This document shows, one piece after another, positions 34,855 to 43,161 of a stretch of DNA of 64,000 nt; the first letter of the stretch is position 1; every line of letters begins with the position of its first letter. The notes under the pieces were generated by a model. It was not told the DNA's origin, did not search any database, and worked only from the letters and a program-made list of their open reading frames with translations. Source of the DNA: Catalimonadaceae bacterium JC749 (GTDB lineage: Bacteria; Bacteroidota; Bacteroidia; Cytophagales; Cyclobacteriaceae); contig JAJNNC010000009.1 of the NCBI GenBank assembly GCA_021730635.1, positions 292,130 to 356,129 of the forward strand. Direction: 5' to 3'. A program made the translations under genes and the position numbers.

Positions 34855-35273
34855 GCGAAATTGAGGTACAAAAATAGAGGCTTTGATTTAAATAGCAAAA
34901 TAAAAAAATTATTATTTTGAAAATCGCATGCCTCCATAATTTGGGAGGAATCGTTATTTTTTCAGGCTTTTCTGTTCTTTACCTGCCTGTTAACCCTTTT
35001 CAATAATCTGATTGGCCACCTGCGCCGGTCAATCCATTTTTTTTCGGAAGAAGATTGTGAAGTGGTTTTTATCAACGTCTGAAACACGTTATGTAGCCCC
35101 TCTGCCTTTGAGTGGTTCAAAACATGATTCACCACTTTTATGATTATGATACTTTTCGAGCCCAAGAGTATTCCAAAAAAATTCATTATTATAACAAAAC
35201 TTACATTAAATATAATTATTTTAATATTTAATAGTTTTTTGCTATATTTGTATAAATAAATTTCAAAATTGAC
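34855..35273. other. 419-base AT-rich intergenic region
   Basis: This lies between the 5' end of the divergent tRNA-Gln and the LVIVD lipoprotein gene. It holds the upstream region of both and a possible -7 box at 35243. A 74-codon frame on the minus strand (34962-35186) is present but not convincing. No repeat or RNA gene was recognised. Confidence 0.6.
35243..35250 (+). promoter_or_regulatory. Candidate -7 box (TAnnTTTG) before the LVIVD lipoprotein gene
   Basis: TATATTTG at 35243-35250 fits the Bacteroidota -7 element, 23 bases before the ATG at 35274, giving a very short leader. No -33 TTTG is seen. Confidence 0.4.
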
Positions 35274-37184
35274 ATGGAAAAGTTTAAGATTAATTTTCTT
35301 CCTGTTCTGTTGTTCGCCTTGTTTCTGGGCGCTTGCCAGGATGATGGTTTTTTCCATCCTGACCCGGATCAGCAGCATTGGGTAGCAAATTACAGTCAGC
35401 AGGATTTAAATACCAGGGTACGCATTCCCGCCTATGAAGAAATGCTTTCTTTTTACGATGTACCTACCTCCGTTCAACAGGGTCGGATCGCAAAAATGGC
35501 AGAAAGCCATAGCGTGAATTATGTACTGGTGCTAAGAGCGGAAGTAGCTCCCCCTGCTTTCCAACAACAAATTCTGAGAGCTACGCATGTAGAAATCGAG
35601 GGGGATCGTGCTTTTGTGGCTTATAATACTGAAGGAGAAAAATATCTGGGTGGTATTGAAATTTTCGATATCAGTGACATCAAACATCCGGTGCTGATCT
35701 CACAGGTTATTATTGATGATGCAGATTTCAGCGCAGTAACTGTCCATAACAATAAAATCTACCTGGCTGGCGCTAAACACACTTTGGAAAATAATGAGGA
35801 ATTGCAATCGCCTGCATTGGTAGAAATCATCACACTGGAAAACGATCAGGTAGAGGGAGAACCTACTATCCTGGATATTACTGGATTTGTAGCAACGGAT
35901 GTAAAAGTTCACAACGATAAACTGTATGTGGTTTCCGGCACCAATGGAGGCTTAAGCATTTATGACCTGGAAACCCTGAGGCTACTGGAGACTAAAATGA
36001 TGGATGATGCCCGTTCTATCGCATTCAGTCAGGATCACTTTGTGGTAATGCAGGGAACGCCTGCCCGCATTACTTCTTTTCTGGTTTCTGATGGCACCAT
36101 ACAAAAACAGTTTACAGTAGGGGGAGCCGATGTACCTGAATCAAAATCTATTGTTGATGTACAAGATAATTTTATCCTGGTTCCTGCCGGCGCTGAAGGG
36201 TTAAAGGTGATAGATGCCCAGACAGGAGCCTATAAGGCCATCATCCCTCTCCCTCATCTGGAAGATGTAAAACCTGAATTCTTAGTGACCAATAGTGTGT
36301 CTGTCAATGAAGAAAAAATATTTATCGCAAATGGGGCAGCGGGTTTGTATGTAGCGGAAAAGGAAGCTGACAACGTTCACATCCTGGGAAGTGTCTATTT
36401 CCAAGCCTCCACTAACTATATTAAAAGCAAGGAAAATATCATCTTCGTAGCCACTGGCACAGGCGGATTGAAAATTCTGGAAATTGTAGAATACAATCCG
36501 GGCAATGGCGGTTATATACCAATTGGAGACTGGGACGATGATGGCGTACCTTCTTATCTCTGCGAGAGAGCTACGGCCATTGATCAGCAACTGACCCAAA
36601 AGATCTTTGGTGAATTTATCTCCATGGATGACATCACCCTGCGGCACCCCGAATGGTTTGCTACCGATGTGCTGACCGATTTACCGCTGATAGAGGATAC
36701 TGACCTGTCCATTACCTTTGTACACGAAGGAGCTGGCTGGCAGAATACCCTAGGATATTATACCTACGATCCGAATCAACCGCCTCAGCAGGCTGAAGGC
36801 TTGCAGAACTTTACCGTACTGTTTCCCAATACTTCCTACCAATCCAGTGGTGGCGGACTGTTAAGGGGTGATAAGATTTGTCTGGAAAATCTGAAAGCAG
36901 GTACCAACCTAGGCTTTTTCCTGGTCACTGGTGGATGGAAAGATGCTGCATTGACAAAAGGCGTGTATACACATCATACCACACCTGCTTTCAACAAGAC
37001 CCATCCTCAGGGGTTGAAACAAAACAGCTTGTTACTGTATGATGAAACCAGTGGTCACCTGATTCTAACCTTCGAGGACATACGCAGACCAGGAGGCGAT
37101 AAGGATTTTGATGACGCTTTGTTCCTGATCAAGCTAAGTAATCCGGAAGCGATAGACCTCTCCCGGTTCTCCAGAATAAATTAA
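35274..37184 (+). CDS. Lipoprotein with LVIVD-type beta-propeller and DUF4114 domain
   Basis: The product is 636 residues with lipobox L-G-A-C (Cys21). Residues about 95-425 consist of repeats of about 45 residues with patterns such as VEIEGDRAFVAYNTEGEK, VHNNKIYLAGA and VHNDKLYVVSGTNGG. They are interleaved with IFDISD and IYDLET, the mark of LVIVD/six-bladed propeller proteins. From about 490 to 625 lies a DUF4114-like domain: LGYYTYDPNQPP, TVLFPNTSY, GTNLGFFLVTGGW, LLLYDETSGHLILTFEDIRRPGGDKDFDD. Its many Asp and Gly residues suggest calcium or metal binding. The protein is probably surface-exposed and binds a ligand or matrix component. It is monocistronic, ending at a strong terminator. 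Confidence 0.82.
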   Translation: MEKFKINFLPVLLFALFLGACQDDGFFHPDPDQQHWVANYSQQDLNTRVRIPAYEEMLSFYDVPTSVQQGRIAKMAESHSVNYVLVLRAEVAPPAFQQQILRATHVEIEGDRAFVAYNTEGEKYLGGIEIFDISDIKHPVLISQVIIDDADFSAVTVHNNKIYLAGAKHTLENNEELQSPALVEIITLENDQVEGEPTILDITGFVATDVKVHNDKLYVVSGTNGGLSIYDLETLRLLETKMMDDARSIAFSQDHFVVMQGTPARITSFLVSDGTIQKQFTVGGADVPESKSIVDVQDNFILVPAGAEGLKVIDAQTGAYKAIIPLPHLEDVKPEFLVTNSVSVNEEKIFIANGAAGLYVAEKEADNVHILGSVYFQASTNYIKSKENIIFVATGTGGLKILEIVEYNPGNGGYIPIGDWDDDGVPSYLCERATAIDQQLTQKIFGEFISMDDITLRHPEWFATDVLTDLPLIEDTDLSITFVHEGAGWQNTLGYYTYDPNQPPQQAEGLQNFTVLFPNTSYQSSGGGLLRGDKICLENLKAGTNLGFFLVTGGWKDAALTKGVYTHHTTPAFNKTHPQGLKQNSLLLYDETSGHLILTFEDIRRPGGDKDFDDALFLIKLSNPEAIDLSRFSRIN

Positions 37185-37188
37185 TCCT

Positions 37189-37210
37189 AGCCGCCTTCGG
37201 GCGGCTTTTT
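37189..37210 (+). terminator. Strong UUCG-loop terminator of the LVIVD lipoprotein gene
   Basis: AGCCGCC pairs with GGCGGCT across the tetraloop TTCG, followed by TTTTT. It begins 5 bases after the stop at 37184. This is the clearest terminator in the window. Confidence 0.93.
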
Positions 37211-37226
37211 CATTTCCCGTTTTTCT

Positions 37227-37234
37227 TACCTTTG
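37227..37234 (+). promoter_or_regulatory. Candidate -7 box (TAnnTTTG) before the gamma carbonic anhydrase gene
   Basis: TACCTTTG at 37227-37234 matches the Bacteroidota -7 box and lies just after the upstream terminator. The leader to the ATG at 37308 would be about 70 bases. Confidence 0.35.
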
Positions 37235-37307
37235 TAATATCCCTTTACAGGGTTTTCATCAGTCACATTTTTGAAGAATAAACCTATTATTTACTTTTCA
37301 AAGAACC

Positions 37308-37820
37308 ATGGCACTTATCATTCCGATACAAGATCAATATCCTTCCATTGGCCAAGACTGTTTTCTGGCAGAAAATGCTACTATCGTCGGACAAGTAACC
37401 CTGGGAGACCAGTGTAGTGTCTGGTTCCAGGCAGTGGTCAGAGGCGATGTCAATACCATTACCATTGGGCATCATACCAACATTCAGGATGGTGCTATCA
37501 TTCATGGTACCTATCAAAAAGCAGCAACTCATATTGGCAATTATGTATCCATAGGGCACCGGGCGATCGTACACGGATGTACGCTGGAAGATAGGGTACT
37601 GATTGGTATGGGGGCTATTGTGATGGATCATGCCGTTGTGCAAACCGGGTCGCTGATCGCAGCAGGCGCGGTGGTGTTAGAAAATACGGTAGTAGAACCC
37701 TACTCGGTGTATGCAGGTATACCTGCCAAAAAGGTAAAAGAGATAGGTGAAGAGAATGCTGCCATGATAGAACGTATCGCCAACAATTACATCAAGTATT
37801 CCGGCTGGTATCCCAGATAA
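37308..37820 (+). CDS. Gamma-class carbonic anhydrase family protein (hexapeptide repeat)
   Basis: The 170-residue left-handed beta-helix protein matches the YrdA/CaiE/Cam-like family. The residues expected to bind the metal are present: His66 in AIIHGTY, then His84 and His89 in SIGHRAIVHGC, spaced five apart as in archaeal Cam. Hexapeptide repeats run through AVVRGDVNTITIG, IGNYVSIGH, LIGMGAIVMD and LIAAGAVVLENT. It probably forms a trimer. Whether it hydrates CO2 or acts otherwise is unknown, since many YrdA-type members have low activity. It has no signal peptide. The gene is monocistronic, 103 bases before a dipeptidase gene. Confidence 0.9.
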   Translation: MALIIPIQDQYPSIGQDCFLAENATIVGQVTLGDQCSVWFQAVVRGDVNTITIGHHTNIQDGAIIHGTYQKAATHIGNYVSIGHRAIVHGCTLEDRVLIGMGAIVMDHAVVQTGSLIAAGAVVLENTVVEPYSVYAGIPAKKVKEIGEENAAMIERIANNYIKYSGWYPR

Positions 37821-37923
37821 GGCAAATCACATACTATCATTTTGATATTTTGTAATTATACATAATTTAATTTTATATTATGCCGGTTTTACCAGCATTG
37901 AATACCATAAACACTACCTAACC

Positions 37924-39174
37924 ATGCGAATTCTTTTGCCTTTGCTTTTCTATTTTTCACTCCTTTTCGCCCTGGCTGCTTGTCATACAGAAAGGCAAAA
38001 AAATGATTCTTCGGTGGAAGCCCATGCCAAAGCACTGGCTCAGCAATTCATCATCACAGACGGCCACATCGATTTGCCTTATCGGATGAACATGGCTAGT
38101 AAACGTTCTTCCAGGGAAGTTGTCCAGCTCATTTCAGACACAAAGGGCGATTTTGATTATGAAAGAGCCAAGGAAGGTGGACTGGATGCCCCCTTTATGT
38201 CCATATACATACCAGCTTCCTATCAGGAAAGCGGTGGGGCCAAAGCACTCGCCGATTCTCTCATCAATAGCGTGATAAACATTACGGAACAATATCCTGA
38301 CCAATTTGCCCTGGCCAATACACCCCGGCAAGTAGAGGAAAATATTTCAAAAGGGCTGATCTCGCTGCCTATGGGGATGGAAAATGGCGCTCCAATCGGT
38401 GACTCTTTGGAAAATGTACAGTATTTCTTCGACCGGGGCATCCGGTATATTACGCTGACACATGGCAAAGCCAACCAGATTTGTGATTCTTCCTACGATT
38501 CTACCCGTGTGTGGAACGGATTAAGTCCTTTTGGAGAACAGGTGGTGACAGCCATGAATCAGGTTGGCATCATGGTAGATGTTTCTCATATCTCTGACAG
38601 TGCCTTTTATGATGTGATGAAAATTACGAAAGCCCCTGTGATTGCCTCTCACTCTTCCTGCCGGCATTTTGTACCCGGATTTGAAAGAAACATGAGTGAT
38701 GAGATGATCAAAACACTGGCAGAAAACGGGGGCGTCATACAGATTAATTTCGGCTCCGGATTTATTGACGCCACTTCCAAAAAAAAATCGGATCAGGCCT
38801 ATAGCCATCTGGAACATTGGTTACAGGAAAATAATCTGACGGAAGAGGATTCAGCGGCTCAGGCTTATATGGATGCCTATCTAGCTAAAAATCCGGTCTA
38901 TTCCACGGTAGAAAAAGTGGCCGACCATATCGACCATGTCGTGCAATTGGTAGGCATAGACCATGTGTGTTTCGGCTCCGACTTTGATGGCGTAGGCGAC
39001 ACTTTACCTGAAGGATTAAAAGATGTGTCAGATTATCCCAACCTCATTGCAGAACTCCTCAGAAGGAACTACTCTGAAGAAGACATAGAGAAAATTTGCT
39101 ATAAAAATGTTTTCCGGGTATGGAATGAGGTACTGGAAATTGCGACTCAAGAAAGTGGATCATCAATCAATTGA
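37924..39174 (+). CDS. Membrane dipeptidase, peptidase family M19, lipoprotein
   Basis: The 416-residue product has a lipobox L-A-A-C (Cys20), so it is anchored to the envelope. It shows M19 (renal dipeptidase-like) motifs: H-x-D in DGHIDLPYRM, the bridging glutamate in GMENGAPIG, His in VDVSHISDSAFYDVM and in VIASHSSCRHF, and a late Asp in CFGSDFDGVGD. These bind two zincs and hydrolyse dipeptides, including some D-amino-acid ones. It likely digests peptides or peptidoglycan fragments in the periplasm. It ends 103 bases before convergent mgtE. Confidence 0.92.
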   Translation: MRILLPLLFYFSLLFALAACHTERQKNDSSVEAHAKALAQQFIITDGHIDLPYRMNMASKRSSREVVQLISDTKGDFDYERAKEGGLDAPFMSIYIPASYQESGGAKALADSLINSVINITEQYPDQFALANTPRQVEENISKGLISLPMGMENGAPIGDSLENVQYFFDRGIRYITLTHGKANQICDSSYDSTRVWNGLSPFGEQVVTAMNQVGIMVDVSHISDSAFYDVMKITKAPVIASHSSCRHFVPGFERNMSDEMIKTLAENGGVIQINFGSGFIDATSKKKSDQAYSHLEHWLQENNLTEEDSAAQAYMDAYLAKNPVYSTVEKVADHIDHVVQLVGIDHVCFGSDFDGVGDTLPEGLKDVSDYPNLIAELLRRNYSEEDIEKICYKNVFRVWNEVLEIATQESGSSIN

Positions 39175-39277
39175 ATGAAAACCACTGCCTAAGCTGATAC
39201 AGCCCGGTATCTATCATACGATCCAGGAGGAGGTTCTGCATTGTTTTTAGGTCATATTGATAACCGCAAACATTCTC

Positions 39278-40645
39278 CTAGGTTAGCATCGGAAGCAACA
39301 AGGTGGCAAAGCTCAGCACCAGAAAAAAGCCCAGCATATCTGTAATCGTTGTCAGGATAGGACTGGAAGCCAGAGCTGGGTCCATTCCAATTCTTTTCAA
39401 GATGAGTGGAATAGAGCCTCCTAACCCTACCGCTACCAGGGTATTGATCGCCAGGGCACCACCCGCTACCAATCCCAGATAGGGATTGCCCTTCCAGAGC
39501 CAGGCACCTACCCCAATGAGGATTCCCAGCACTACCCCATTGATGATCCCTACTGATAATTCCTGCCACAACACTCTGAACAATTCAGTAGGTTTGATAA
39601 TATTCAGAGACAGCTCTCTCATACTGACCGCTACAGCCTGGTTACCGGAACAACCACTCATATCAGAAATAATCGGTAGAAATACCGCTAACGCAATGAC
39701 TGTGCTCAAGGTATCCTGATACAAGGCAATCACACTGGCAGAAATAACATTTAATACAATATTAAGACTGAGCCAGGAAAGCCTTCTTCGGGAGCGTAAG
39801 GACAGGGGCATGGTACGCAGTTCCTCCCCTCCTACAATACCCTGCAGACGCATAAACTCCGCATCCGAACGGTCTCCCTCCGCTTCCAGCACATCTTTGC
39901 GTAATACCACACCCACCAGTTTGTATTTTTCATTGACGACCGGCACACCCAGAAAATCATGATCATCGAAAAAAGCCAACAATCCGTCCAGGGTTTCGCT
40001 GGTATTCACGGATAATATATCGCGGATCATGATGTTGGTGAGTAGGGTACTGGGTTTGGTCAATAGCAAATCCCGCAAACGCAAAACCCCTACCAGTTTA
40101 CCCTGAGGAGAGATGACATACACATACTGCAAATGGTAATCAGAATATTCTTCGGCGTGCTGGTTCATATCATAGATTACCTGTCCGACGGTAGCCGTTT
40201 CCGGAAATGCCAGATACTCTGTAATCATGATACCCCCTGCCGTATCCTCCTTATAGCTAATGAGTTTACGAACTTCGGCTGCCTCTTCCGGATTCATACT
40301 GGCCAGAATTGCTTCTGCGCTTTTCTCCTCCAGACTTCCAATCAGGTCTGCCTGATCGTCGCTCCACATCTCATTAATAATGGAGGCCGCTTTATCAGCC
40401 GAAAGTTCTTCAATCAGTTCGGTAGCCTTCGCATCAGGTATTTCTTCAATCAGATAAGCAGAATAATCGGGAGAAAGCAGGTTCAGAAGCTGAATCTGAT
40501 CATCCTTGCTCAAATGAAAGATTGCTCTGACCAGCTCACCAGCATTCATCGTCTCGATATATGCTTCCAGTTGTGAACGGTCTTTTTGCTTCAGCAGATT
40601 CTCTAGTTCTTCCCAGGATTGGAGTCCAGACGTCGTTTCCATCAA
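39278..40645 (-). CDS. mgtE: Magnesium transporter MgtE
   Basis: The product is 455 residues with the MgtE order. The N-terminal helical superfamily domain (residues about 25-130) has LLNLLSPDYSAYLIEEI and LIEELSADKAASIINEM. Two CBS domains follow (about 135-255, with YLAFPETATVGQVIYDMN and VPVVNEKYKLVGVVLRKDV). The membrane part (about 285-455) has five helices and the signature IISDMSGCSGNQAVAVSMRELSL. The N and CBS domains sense cytosolic Mg2+ and gate the dimeric channel. It is the sole gene of its unit. No M-box riboswitch was recognised in the 179 bases upstream. Confidence 0.96.
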   Translation of the reverse strand: MMETTSGLQSWEELENLLKQKDRSQLEAYIETMNAGELVRAIFHLSKDDQIQLLNLLSPDYSAYLIEEIPDAKATELIEELSADKAASIINEMWSDDQADLIGSLEEKSAEAILASMNPEEAAEVRKLISYKEDTAGGIMITEYLAFPETATVGQVIYDMNQHAEEYSDYHLQYVYVISPQGKLVGVLRLRDLLLTKPSTLLTNIMIRDILSVNTSETLDGLLAFFDDHDFLGVPVVNEKYKLVGVVLRKDVLEAEGDRSDAEFMRLQGIVGGEELRTMPLSLRSRRRLSWLSLNIVLNVISASVIALYQDTLSTVIALAVFLPIISDMSGCSGNQAVAVSMRELSLNIIKPTELFRVLWQELSVGIINGVVLGILIGVGAWLWKGNPYLGLVAGGALAINTLVAVGLGGSIPLILKRIGMDPALASSPILTTITDMLGFFLVLSFATLLLPMLT

Positions 40646-40824
40646 GTAAAACTTGGCTTATTATTTAGAACTGTAAATATACCAAGCTCTCTTAAAAATC
40701 AATGAAGGATTTAAGAATTAGCCTGGGATGGCAGAAAGCAGGATAGACTTGAATTAAAAGATCTTATTTCAGCAATGGATTGGAGGAAAGTAGCACCAGA
40801 AAGGATGGCATTAAAGCAGAAGGA

Positions 40825-41142
40825 CTAATAACGCTCCAAATGCTTGACCATAAACTCTACAGGCATAAGCCCATAGATTTTTCCGATCATGAGGAATAGA
40901 GCCATCCCCAGACAGTTGCGGGCAAATTCAAAATTAAAACTCACAAAGGTGTAGCCAAAATACCACTTTAAAATGCTGAAAATCAGGCTAAATCCGATAG
41001 TACCCACCAGGGCCGCACCAATATAATAGCTCAAAGGATGGCGTGGATTCCATTTAGACCCAAACTTGATAAACAGAAACACCACCAGATATTGTAAAAA
41101 CAATACAATAATAGCTGCGATGAAAAAGTCTAAGGATACCAC
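40825..41142 (-). CDS. Small membrane protein of unknown function
   Basis: The 105-residue protein has three hydrophobic helices (about residues 5-26, 40-63 and 75-95), ending FMVKHLERY. Start ATG at 41142 (MVSLDFFIA). I do not recognise the family. It is isolated: 179 bases from mgtE and 178 bases from the divergent glycosyltransferase gene. Its hydrophobic pattern and lack of overlap with other genes support it being real. Confidence 0.6.
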   Translation of the reverse strand: MVSLDFFIAAIIVLFLQYLVVFLFIKFGSKWNPRHPLSYYIGAALVGTIGFSLIFSILKWYFGYTFVSFNFEFARNCLGMALFLMIGKIYGLMPVEFMVKHLERY

Positions 41143-41296
41143 AACAAAGAAAATTTATAAAATATAATGAGAAAAACGATGAAAGAGGGAGAACCCTACA
41201 AAATATTCTAACACAATAATGATGCACAAAATTCCGTATCTAGAAAATCAGGCAAGAATTAAAAATAATTTTAACAAGATAAAAAAAGAACATTTC

Positions 41297-41304
41297 TAAC
41301 TTTG
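41297..41304 (+). promoter_or_regulatory. Candidate -7 box (TAnnTTTG) before the glycosyltransferase-sigma operon
   Basis: TAACTTTG at 41297-41304 matches the Bacteroidota -7 box, about 17 bases before the GTG at 41321 (ATG at 41327). Confidence 0.4.
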
Positions 41305-41320
41305 CCTTCCTCATTGACAG

Positions 41321-42454
41321 GTGTATATGTTTTTGACGATTGTGCTGATTCTTTTTCTGACTGCCTTGGGTTATCAATTAGGGTTGTATCTGTATCTGGG
41401 GTTGAAATTAATCGCTTATCAAGAGCCTAGTGAGAATTTATACATTCCCAAAAACCAGGTCATGCCTCCCCCGGTGTCTGTCATCATTTGTGCTCATAAT
41501 GAAAAAGAAAACCTGCAGGCTTTGTTACCGATGCTATATAGCCAGTTGTATAAGAATTTTCAGATTGTCATCGTAGATGACGCCTCCAGCGATGGTACCA
41601 TAGACTTTCTCCGAGAAGAAGAAAAAAATCACCCTAATCTGAAAGTTGTATGGATCAAGTATCGTCCGAAGCATGTACAGAGCAAAAAATTTGCGCTGAC
41701 CATGGGCATCAAAGCCGCTCAACACGAAAAACTGGTGCTAACCGATGCCGACTGTCGCCCCGACAGTGATTACTGGCTCACGGGCATGGCCTCCAAGCTT
41801 GAAAATGAGGTGGAATTTGTCTTAGGATATTCTCCCTACCAAATGGACAAAGGGTTACTTAATCACTTCATTCGCTTTGAAACGCTGCATACAGGTTTTT
41901 TATATATCAGTGCTGCCCTTGCTGGACATCCGTATATGGGTGTAGGTCGAAATTTAGCTTATCGTAAATCCTATTTTCTCAAAAAAAAGGGGTTTTACCG
42001 TATCCATCATCTGGTAGGAGGAGATGATGATTTGTTTGTCAATCGGCATGCCTGTGGCAGCAACACCAAAGTATCTATTCATAAAAATACGTTGATGCAC
42101 TCCATCCCCAAGAAAAATTGGCAGGCATTTTACCGACAAAAAGTCAGACATCTGGGTATTGGAAAATATTATAAAAGAAAAGACAAAATCTGGATAGGAC
42201 TGCTTTCAATATCCTCTGTGCTCCTTTGGATATGTTTTCCTGTATTATTGTTTCACGAAAATGAACGTTACTATGCTATCATAGGTTTTTTATTACGGTG
42301 GGGCCTGCTTTTTGCGGTATTTATTTCCGCAGGTAAAAAGCTAAATGACCCTATCAACTGGGTACTTTTACCAATATTTGACGTTTTATACGTTATTTAC
42401 TATATGATAATAGGCACCAAGGCTCTCTCTACAAAGAATACCCGATGGATATAA
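41321..42454 (+). CDS. Membrane-anchored family 2 glycosyltransferase
   Basis: The 377-residue GT-A glycosyltransferase has an N-terminal membrane helix (residues about 3-24) and two or three C-terminal helices (from about 290). The catalytic domain shows PVSVIICAHNEKENL, IVIVDDASSDGTIDFL (nucleotide-sugar Asp) and LTDADCRPDSDYWL with the DxD-type metal motif. HLVGGDDDLFVN and RQKVRHLG are the acceptor and QxxRW-like region. It likely makes a polysaccharide or glycolipid at the inner membrane. The start may be GTG 41321 or ATG 41327. It overlaps the ECF sigma gene by 10 bases. Confidence 0.88.
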   Translation: MYMFLTIVLILFLTALGYQLGLYLYLGLKLIAYQEPSENLYIPKNQVMPPPVSVIICAHNEKENLQALLPMLYSQLYKNFQIVIVDDASSDGTIDFLREEEKNHPNLKVVWIKYRPKHVQSKKFALTMGIKAAQHEKLVLTDADCRPDSDYWLTGMASKLENEVEFVLGYSPYQMDKGLLNHFIRFETLHTGFLYISAALAGHPYMGVGRNLAYRKSYFLKKKGFYRIHHLVGGDDDLFVNRHACGSNTKVSIHKNTLMHSIPKKNWQAFYRQKVRHLGIGKYYKRKDKIWIGLLSISSVLLWICFPVLLFHENERYYAIIGFLLRWGLLFAVFISAGKKLNDPINWVLLPIFDVLYVIYYMIIGTKALSTKNTRWI

Positions 42455-43053
42455 AAAAACAATTTTCCAGAAAAGCTTTAGAAGACTTTAAGTTAATAGA
42501 TGAGGCTACCCAGAATAATGACGAGCAAGCATATGCAGAACTCATGCGCCGTTATAAGAAACCTGTGTATCATATGATACTGAAAATGGTTCGGAACGTA
42601 GATGATGCAGAGGATCTTACCATTGAAGCCTTTGCGAAAGCCTTCAAAAGTCTGCACCGCTTCAAAAAAGACTATACCTTCAGCACCTGGCTTTTCAGGA
42701 TTGCTACCAATAATTCTATTGATTTTATCCGGAAAAAAAAGCTGGAAACCCTGAGTCTGAACACTTCCTTCAAAGACGACAACGGTGATGCTGTCAATAT
42801 TGATGTAGAGGATAATAAATTAAATCCGCAGGAGGAAGCCATTAACAGTCAGAAAAAAGAGTTGATCAGGGCTTTTGTTACCAAATTACCTCCCAAATAT
42901 CAACGCCTGGTCCGTTTGCGTTATTTTGACGAATATTCCTATGAAGAAATAGCCAAAGAACTTGACGCACCCCTGGGAACTGTCAAAGCCCAGCTTCACC
43001 GGGCTCGTGAACTGATGTACGATCTGGTAAAAAATAAAAAAGAACACATCTGA
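42445..43053 (+). CDS. ECF-type RNA polymerase sigma factor
   Basis: The 202-residue product has sigma-2 (residues about 25-90: AYAELMRRYKKPVYHMILKMVRNVDDAEDLTIEAFAKAFKSL, then FSTWLFRIATNNSIDFIRKKK). It also has sigma-4 (about 135-195: LPPKYQRLVRLRYFDEYSYEEIAKELDAPLGTVKAQLHRAR). It starts 10 bases inside the end of the glycosyltransferase gene, so the two are translationally coupled. No anti-sigma gene follows, which is unusual and suggests regulation by level or by the coupled gene. The link to the glycosyltransferase is an observation; the regulon is unknown. Confidence 0.93.
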   Translation: MDIKKQFSRKALEDFKLIDEATQNNDEQAYAELMRRYKKPVYHMILKMVRNVDDAEDLTIEAFAKAFKSLHRFKKDYTFSTWLFRIATNNSIDFIRKKKLETLSLNTSFKDDNGDAVNIDVEDNKLNPQEEAINSQKKELIRAFVTKLPPKYQRLVRLRYFDEYSYEEIAKELDAPLGTVKAQLHRARELMYDLVKNKKEHI

Positions 43054-43161
43054 TTTCGCAGGATAGCAGATGTGGCTGATGGTATGAGACTTTATCTTTG
43101 TGAATAACATTAGTAATCATTGATGGTTTGTTCGTCATCCTCCTAATCAAAACAGTGCTTC

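Noticed and set aside
34962..35378. 138-codon minus-strand frame, or its 74-codon part from ATG 35186, between tRNA-Gln and the LVIVD gene
   Set aside because: The longer frame overlaps the start of a clear lipoprotein gene. The shorter one has an AT-driven composition (runs of Ile and Lys), no family resemblance and no good promoter.
40133..40576. 147-codon antisense frame inside mgtE
   Set aside because: It lies wholly within the MgtE N-terminal and CBS domains and shows the leucine/isoleucine/cysteine-rich pattern typical of a shadow frame.
40646..40824. M-box (magnesium) riboswitch before mgtE
   Set aside because: No conserved three-helix core or terminator was found in the 179 bases upstream.
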